From assembly GCA_028701165.1 (NCBI GenBank), contig JAQVRG010000044.1:1-9066 (forward strand): 9,066 nucleotides of DNA, in the 5' to 3' direction. Made by a program: the position numbers and the translations under genes. Under the pieces are notes generated by a model, which saw only the letters and a list, made by a program, of their open reading frames with translations, was not told the origin of the DNA and did no database searches. Of the stretch, positions 5,859-9,066 are shown in pieces. Numbering within the stretch: position 1 is the stretch's first letter; every line of letters begins with the position of its first letter. This stretch comes from Eubacteriales bacterium. Lineage in GTDB: Bacteria; Bacillota; Clostridia; Christensenellales; CAG-138.

Positions 5859-6740
5859 TTGAAGGGGACGCGCATAAAAAACAGCATATGCCTTTTCCTG
5901 TTTTTCCTTACGCTGTGCCTACCCGCGGGCTGCGCCCAAAGTAAGGCTATGGACGCGCTGCGCGAAAGCGCTCCCACGGGGACGCCTTCCTTCGACCCCG
6001 CGTCCCTTCGCATGCCGGAGGCGACGGGCGTACGCGTGCTGGAAAAAAACGGCGCGTACATGGATGCGTCCAACGCTTCGCAAGGCTATTTGATGGCGCG
6101 CTTTGAAAAGAGCGATATTCCGCATAAGATCGGCATTTCCACGGCGGAGGCCACCTATTATTATACGCTGCCCGAGGACGGCAGCTTTATCGTGTGCCCC
6201 TTGCAAATGGGGGACGGCGCGTATACCGTGCAGGTCTACGAGCACGTTTCCGGCACGAAATACAGCCCCCTTTGCAAATGGCCGCTGGACGTTGCGCTCG
6301 ACGACGCGAAGCTTCCCTATCTCTATCCCAACCAGTTTGTGAATTACGACGCGGCCTCGGCTGCCGTCCGCGTTTCCTTTACGCAAAGCGCCGGCGCGAA
6401 GAACGATAGAACGAAGGCGGAGCAGCTCTACGCCTATGTCGCGCGCGCCATCGATTACGATTACGACAAGGCGGCGACGGTGCAGGACGGCTACCTTCCC
6501 GCGCCGGATCGGACGCTGGAGGAGAAAAAAGGCATCTGCTTTGATTACGCGGCGCTTCTTGCCTCGATGCTGCGCGTGCAGAACATTCCCGCGCGGCTGC
6601 AAATGGGAGAGCTTACGCCCGATAACGTCTACCACGCGTGGAATCTTGTGTGCCTGAACGACGCGTGGTATCTGATGGACGCGACGCTCGACGGGCAGGG
6701 CTATCGGGACGAGGATTATACGGCTGTTAAAAATTACTAA
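5859..6740 (+). CDS. Transglutaminase-like domain lipoprotein
   Basis: Exported protein with a transglutaminase/cysteine-protease-like fold, 293 aa from TTG 5859. The N-terminus has basic residues (KGTRIK), a hydrophobic stretch (CLFLFFLTLCL) and a lipobox-like LPAGC with C25 as the likely lipidated cysteine; proline at -3 is not canonical. The middle (about 50-180) is a beta-rich region with no recognised family. The catalytic domain spans about 185-285: C227 in KKGICFDYAALLASMLR, H259 in NVYHAWNLV and D274 in WYLMDATLDG form an intact Cys-His-Asp triad. TTG 5859 is chosen because GGAGG lies 4 nt upstream; TTG 5829 lacks a site and puts ten extra residues before the signal peptide. It is the first gene of the operon, 21 nt before the platform protein gene. 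The substrate is unknown: cross-linking, proteolysis or peptidoglycan-related cleavage are all possible. Confidence 0.88.
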   Translation: MKGTRIKNSICLFLFFLTLCLPAGCAQSKAMDALRESAPTGTPSFDPASLRMPEATGVRVLEKNGAYMDASNASQGYLMARFEKSDIPHKIGISTAEATYYYTLPEDGSFIVCPLQMGDGAYTVQVYEHVSGTKYSPLCKWPLDVALDDAKLPYLYPNQFVNYDAASAAVRVSFTQSAGAKNDRTKAEQLYAYVARAIDYDYDKAATVQDGYLPAPDRTLEEKKGICFDYAALLASMLRVQNIPARLQMGELTPDNVYHAWNLVCLNDAWYLMDATLDGQGYRDEDYTAVKNY

Positions 6741-6761
6741 GCGATAAAGGCGGAAAATGCA

Positions 6762-7799
6762 ATGTCCGATACGAAAAAACCCCCGCTCCTTCCCCCCGTC
6801 GAGGTGGCGCTGTTCTACGAACAGGCGGCCATGCTGCTTTCTGCCGGCATACCCTTGAGCGACGGCATGGAAACGCTGTGCGCGGGCTATGGCGACAGCC
6901 CCTTTGCGCGCGTGTTCGAGCGCATCGCCAACCGCGTGAAAATCTCCAAGCTGCACTCGGCGTTGAGCGAAGCGGGCGTTTTCCCTCCGTACATGACAAG
7001 CATGGTGCGCATCGGCGAGCGCACGGGCAGGCTGGAGGAAGTGCTCCGCATGCTTTCGCGCTATTATACTTGGGAATCGGAGATCGGCAAGGCGATTCAA
7101 AACGCCGTGATCTACCCCGCCGTGCTCATTTTGATGCTCGCCGCCGTTGTGGGCGTCTTGGTCGCGACGGTGCTGCCCGTGTTTGACCGGGTCTACGCAG
7201 GTCTTGGCCTGTCCGCGTCGCAAGCGGGCGGCGCTGCGATTGTGGGACGCGTGACGCTGCTTGTTATCGGCGCGGCGCTCGTTTTTGCAATCGTAATACT
7301 CCTTTTGCTTCGCACCAACGCGCGCGAGCGCGTGCTCGCCCTTCTCTCCAGAACCTTTCCGCCGTTCGGGCGCGTCATGCGGTATCTTGCCGCGGCGCGC
7401 TTCTCCTCCGCCATCGCCATCATGCTCAACGGCGGCTACGATATTGACGAAGCGCTGCGCCTTTCTACAGACGTAGCGCCCGACGCGCGCGCCCGCGCGG
7501 CAACGCAGGCCTGCCGCGAATCCATGCAACAGGGCGCGGGCTTTGCGCAAGCCGTCGCGGCGCTGGGCTTCTTCGATCCGCTCCACAACAAGATGCTCGT
7601 GGTGGGCGAAACCACGGGGCGCTTGGATTCCGCGATGGAAAAGCTCGCTTCCGTTTACCAAACGGAAGCCGATCAGGGCGTTTATTACCTCGTGTCCCTG
7701 ATCGAGCCGCTGCTTGTGGCGCTTCTATCCATCGTGATAGGCGGCATACTCCTCTCCGTCATGCTGCCCATGCTCAACGTCCTTTCCGCCATGCTGTAA
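6762..7799 (+). CDS. Type II secretion/type IV pilus platform protein, GspF/PilC family
   Basis: Polytopic inner-membrane platform that, in known systems, couples the assembly ATPase to pilin or pseudopilin insertion. The 345 residues contain two T2SSF repeats. Repeat one (about 16-140) has FYEQAAMLLSAGIPLSDGME and MVRIGERTGRLEEVL (GERTGRL 85-91). Repeat two (about 213-338) has RFSSAIAIMLNGGYDIDEAL and MLVVGETTGRLDSAM (GETTGRL 282-288). Three membrane helices are visible near 115-140, 162-183 and 311-338, the family layout. The length is slightly short against the usual 350-405, mainly from a short N-terminus. ATG 6762 follows the preceding stop by 21 nt with AAAGGCGGA upstream. It is in the same frame as the transglutaminase-like gene. 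The partner ATPase (GspE/PilB type) is not in the window. Whether the machine is a pilus, a ComG-like system or a secretion system cannot be decided. Confidence 0.93.
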   Translation: MSDTKKPPLLPPVEVALFYEQAAMLLSAGIPLSDGMETLCAGYGDSPFARVFERIANRVKISKLHSALSEAGVFPPYMTSMVRIGERTGRLEEVLRMLSRYYTWESEIGKAIQNAVIYPAVLILMLAAVVGVLVATVLPVFDRVYAGLGLSASQAGGAAIVGRVTLLVIGAALVFAIVILLLLRTNARERVLALLSRTFPPFGRVMRYLAAARFSSAIAIMLNGGYDIDEALRLSTDVAPDARARAATQACRESMQQGAGFAQAVAALGFFDPLHNKMLVVGETTGRLDSAMEKLASVYQTEADQGVYYLVSLIEPLLVALLSIVIGGILLSVMLPMLNVLSAML

Positions 7800-7808
7800 G
7801 GAGAAACC

Positions 7809-8138
7809 ATGATGCGTACGCGACAAACGGCAAAACAGCGCCGGGGCGTGCTGCTCCCCGTGCTTTTGTGTATCCTCGTGCTGCTTCTGGCGCTTTCCTT
7901 TGTGGGACGGGTGGACAAGGGCGTGACCAAAGAGCAGACGGCGCAGCTAAAACAGGCGCTTACGCGCGCCGCCGTTACCTGCTACGCAATTGAGGGGCGC
8001 TATCCGCCCACGCTTGACTATCTATACGAAAACTACGGGGTAGAGGTGGACGCAAGCCGCTTTTTTGTGACCTACGACGTGCTGGGCGGCAATATCATGC
8101 CCACCATCGCCGTTTTGAGGAGGGGCGAATGGAAGTAA
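7809..8138 (+). CDS. Small pseudopilin-like membrane protein, GspG-like (109 aa)
   Basis: A basic N-terminus (RTRQTAKQRR) is followed by G13-V14, one membrane helix (about 14-33), a polar helix (VTKEQTAQLKQALTRAAVTC) and CYAIEGRYPPTLDYLYENYG. The last motif strongly resembles the region after the long helix in GspG-type major pseudopilins. The small C-terminal part (about 77-109) ends in a beta-like FFVTYDVLGG. No classical GFTLIE cleavage signature exists and Glu+5 is missing, so processing by a prepilin peptidase is doubtful. Two consecutive ATGs (7809 and 7812) follow AAGGAG by 5 and 8 nt. That site overlaps the stop of the platform gene (TAAGGAG, 7797-7803), implying coupling. The gene overlaps the next by 10 nt. 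It is likely a pilus or pseudopilus subunit or a minor component; this is inference from architecture and position. Confidence 0.72.
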   Translation: MMRTRQTAKQRRGVLLPVLLCILVLLLALSFVGRVDKGVTKEQTAQLKQALTRAAVTCYAIEGRYPPTLDYLYENYGVEVDASRFFVTYDVLGGNIMPTIAVLRRGEWK

Positions 8139-8611
8139 AGCAGACGCTGCCATTTTCCGGGCGCGCGCGGGGCGTTTTCGTCTTCGCGCTGCTTTGCGTA
8201 TACGCCGTGACCGCCTGTTTGCTGCTGCTTTCCGGCTTGCAGGTGTACCGCGCGATCAAAGACAAATCCGCCGCCCATTATGAAGGACGCACCGCGCTTG
8301 CCTATGTGTTGGGGAAGCTGCGCAGCGACGCGACGCCCTCCGTGATGGGTACAAACGTGCTGCTCCTTTCCGAGAACGTGGGGACGAAACCCTACAATAC
8401 CTACATATTCTGCCGCGACGGGCAGCTTTGCGAATACTTTGGCAGCGCCGCGCTAGCGTTTGACCCGACGCTTGGCGAACCGCTTGCCCGCGCAGCCGCC
8501 TTCAGCGTAACACAGGACGGCGCGCGCATCTACCTTACGCTGCTCGACGGCGCGGGAGAGGCGCACACCGCTTGCTTTGGGCAGCGCGCGCAAAAGGAGG
8601 TAGCGCCATGA
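8129..8611 (+). CDS. DUF4860-like membrane-anchored pseudopilin-like protein (160 aa)
   Basis: I believe this belongs to DUF4860, a clostridial family of unknown function, judged from memory of RTALAYVLGKLRSD, TYIFCRDGQLCEYF and the general layout. The N-terminus is basic (GRAR), then G15-V16 and a single membrane helix (about 16-38), then helical residues up to about 68 and a beta-rich domain (about 72-152) with paired cysteines C95 and C101. The fold order (N-terminal helix, then strands) and the position after a GspF-type gene recall GspH/GspJ-type minor pseudopilins, which read a short polypeptide into a beta sheet. There is no canonical prepilin motif. ATG 8129 has AGGAGG (8118-8123) 5 nt upstream and overlaps the previous gene by 10 nt; its stop overlaps the next start as ATGA. 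Function is unknown; the minor-pseudopilin role is inferred. Confidence 0.75.
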   Translation: MEVKQTLPFSGRARGVFVFALLCVYAVTACLLLLSGLQVYRAIKDKSAAHYEGRTALAYVLGKLRSDATPSVMGTNVLLLSENVGTKPYNTYIFCRDGQLCEYFGSAALAFDPTLGEPLARAAAFSVTQDGARIYLTLLDGAGEAHTACFGQRAQKEVAP

Positions 8612-8979
8612 AGCATCGTGTGGGCGTAAGCCCCATCTTGGTGGAGATGGTGTTTGTGCTGCTCTTCTTTTCCCTCTCCGCCGCCGTGATCGTGCAGCTT
8701 TTGGGCGCGTCCTCCATCCTAAGCCAAAGGAGCGCCGAAAAGAGCGGCGCGCTGCTTGCCGCGGAGAACGCCATGGAGCAGCTCCTTTCCGACCCCGTGG
8801 CGCTTTCGCGGGGGGACGCGCGCGTTTCGGACGGCGCGTATACGCTTTCTCTTCGCGTGACCCCCGCGCCCCAATCCAACGGCGTGTTCTACACGGTGGA
8901 TTGTGCCGCGTTGAAAAACGAAAAAACGATACTTTCCCTACAAGGGGGTCGTTTTGTCGGCTCTTCGGTGACGCCATGA
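8608..8979 (+). CDS. GspI/PilV-like minor pseudopilin candidate (123 aa)
   Basis: The N-terminus MKHRVGVSPILVEMVFVLLF looks like a degenerate prepilin. If cut after S8, proline is +1 and E13 falls exactly at +5, the position of the conserved pilin glutamate. A membrane helix covers about 9-33, followed by a long amphipathic helix with GALLAAENAMEQLL (47-60), which resembles the AENQL-type segment of GspI and PilV proteins. The remaining 60 residues are probably beta strands, with YTLSLRV and GVFYTVDCAAL. ATG 8608 is well supported: AAGGAGG (8594-8600) lies 7 nt upstream, and the start overlaps the previous stop as ATGA. An ATG at 8572 lies in the same frame but would only add 12 residues inside the preceding gene. 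The stop likewise overlaps the next start. Role as a minor pseudopilin is inferred; similarity is weak but specific. Confidence 0.76.
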   Translation: MKHRVGVSPILVEMVFVLLFFSLSAAVIVQLLGASSILSQRSAEKSGALLAAENAMEQLLSDPVALSRGDARVSDGAYTLSLRVTPAPQSNGVFYTVDCAALKNEKTILSLQGGRFVGSSVTP

Positions 8980-9066
8980 ACGACCGTTTGCCTTCCAACG
9001 CCGGCGTGGGCGTCGCCTCCATCCTGCTGATCGTCGCGATGCTTTGCATGACCGTTTTTTCCATGC
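8976..9066 (+). CDS. Membrane-anchored pseudopilin-like protein, N-terminal fragment
   Basis: Only 30 residues are visible before the window edge. MNDRLPSNAGVGVASILLIV begins with a short polar stretch, then a hydrophobic helix (about 11-30) preceded by G10-V11 and G12-V13, like the three upstream proteins. GspK and PilX-type proteins start in a similar way (RGVALL...), but too little is seen to assign one. The start overlaps the previous stop as ATGA; there is only a weak GGTGA binding site, so expression likely depends on coupling. It continues beyond 9066. Confidence 0.65.
   Translation, partial: MNDRLPSNAGVGVASILLIVAMLCMTVFSM

Noticed and set aside
5604..5862. Small open frames on both strands in the divergent intergenic region (80 and 83 codons)
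   Set aside because: No ribosome binding sites, no recognisable protein character, and the plus-strand frame runs through the promoter into the lipoprotein start region.
5919..7661. Minus-strand open frame of 580 codons as a real gene
   Set aside because: Its protein is rich in Arg, His and Gly without domains, and it is the exact codon complement of two genes with clear families.
8453..9064. Minus-strand open frame of 203 codons under the pseudopilin genes
   Set aside because: Arginine/proline-rich composition without domains, opposite to three overlapping genes with good ribosome binding sites.

Overview
The window (9,066 bp, GC-rich by eye, perhaps 55-60%) looks like chromosome of a GC-rich member of the Bacillota, class Clostridia, probably gut-associated. 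The reasons are strong AAGGAGG-type ribosome binding sites, frequent GTG and TTG starts, an XRE regulator and a DUF4860-like protein of clostridial type, and a Sec lipoprotein. No rRNA, tRNA, CRISPR array, transposase or phage structural gene is visible. The species call is inference.

Left part (1-4098, minus strand): a tight five-gene cluster read right to left. It starts with a membrane diguanylate cyclase (2874-4007), then type II 3-dehydroquinase aroQ (2430-2861), a YghZ-type aldo/keto reductase (1422-2420), a small protein with 12 cysteines and no recognised family (1001-1402), and a glycerate 2-kinase cut by the window edge (1-998). Gaps are 2-19 nt, and the cyclase stop codon lies inside the aroQ ribosome binding site. 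A perfect TATAAT at 4070-4075 is a plausible promoter.

Middle (4127-5460, minus strand): an XRE-type DNA-binding regulator with its own strong promoter (TTGACA-18-TATATT), and an orphan single-domain response regulator. A 368-bp AT-richer gap (5461-5828) separates the two strands.

Right part (5788-9066, plus strand): from an extended -10 promoter runs an operon for a type IV pilus / type II secretion-like machine. It encodes a transglutaminase-like lipoprotein (5859-6740), a GspF/PilC-type inner-membrane platform protein (6762-7799), and four small proteins with one N-terminal membrane helix each (7809-8138, 8129-8611, 8608-8979, 8976-window end). The four overlap or nearly touch, and all have a Gly-Val pair just before the helix instead of the classical prepilin signature, so they look like divergent pseudopilins. 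No assembly ATPase, prepilin peptidase or canonical major pilin is inside the window; they may lie downstream.

Working model (inference): a local signalling group (receiver, XRE regulator, c-di-GMP synthase) sits beside a non-canonical pilus or secretion operon, while the cyclase is transcribed with small-molecule metabolism genes (dehydroquinate, glyceraldehyde or related aldehydes, glycerate). The most novel parts are the divergent pseudopilin cassette with its leading transglutaminase-like lipoprotein, the cysteine-rich protein, and a possible AUC start on the cyclase.
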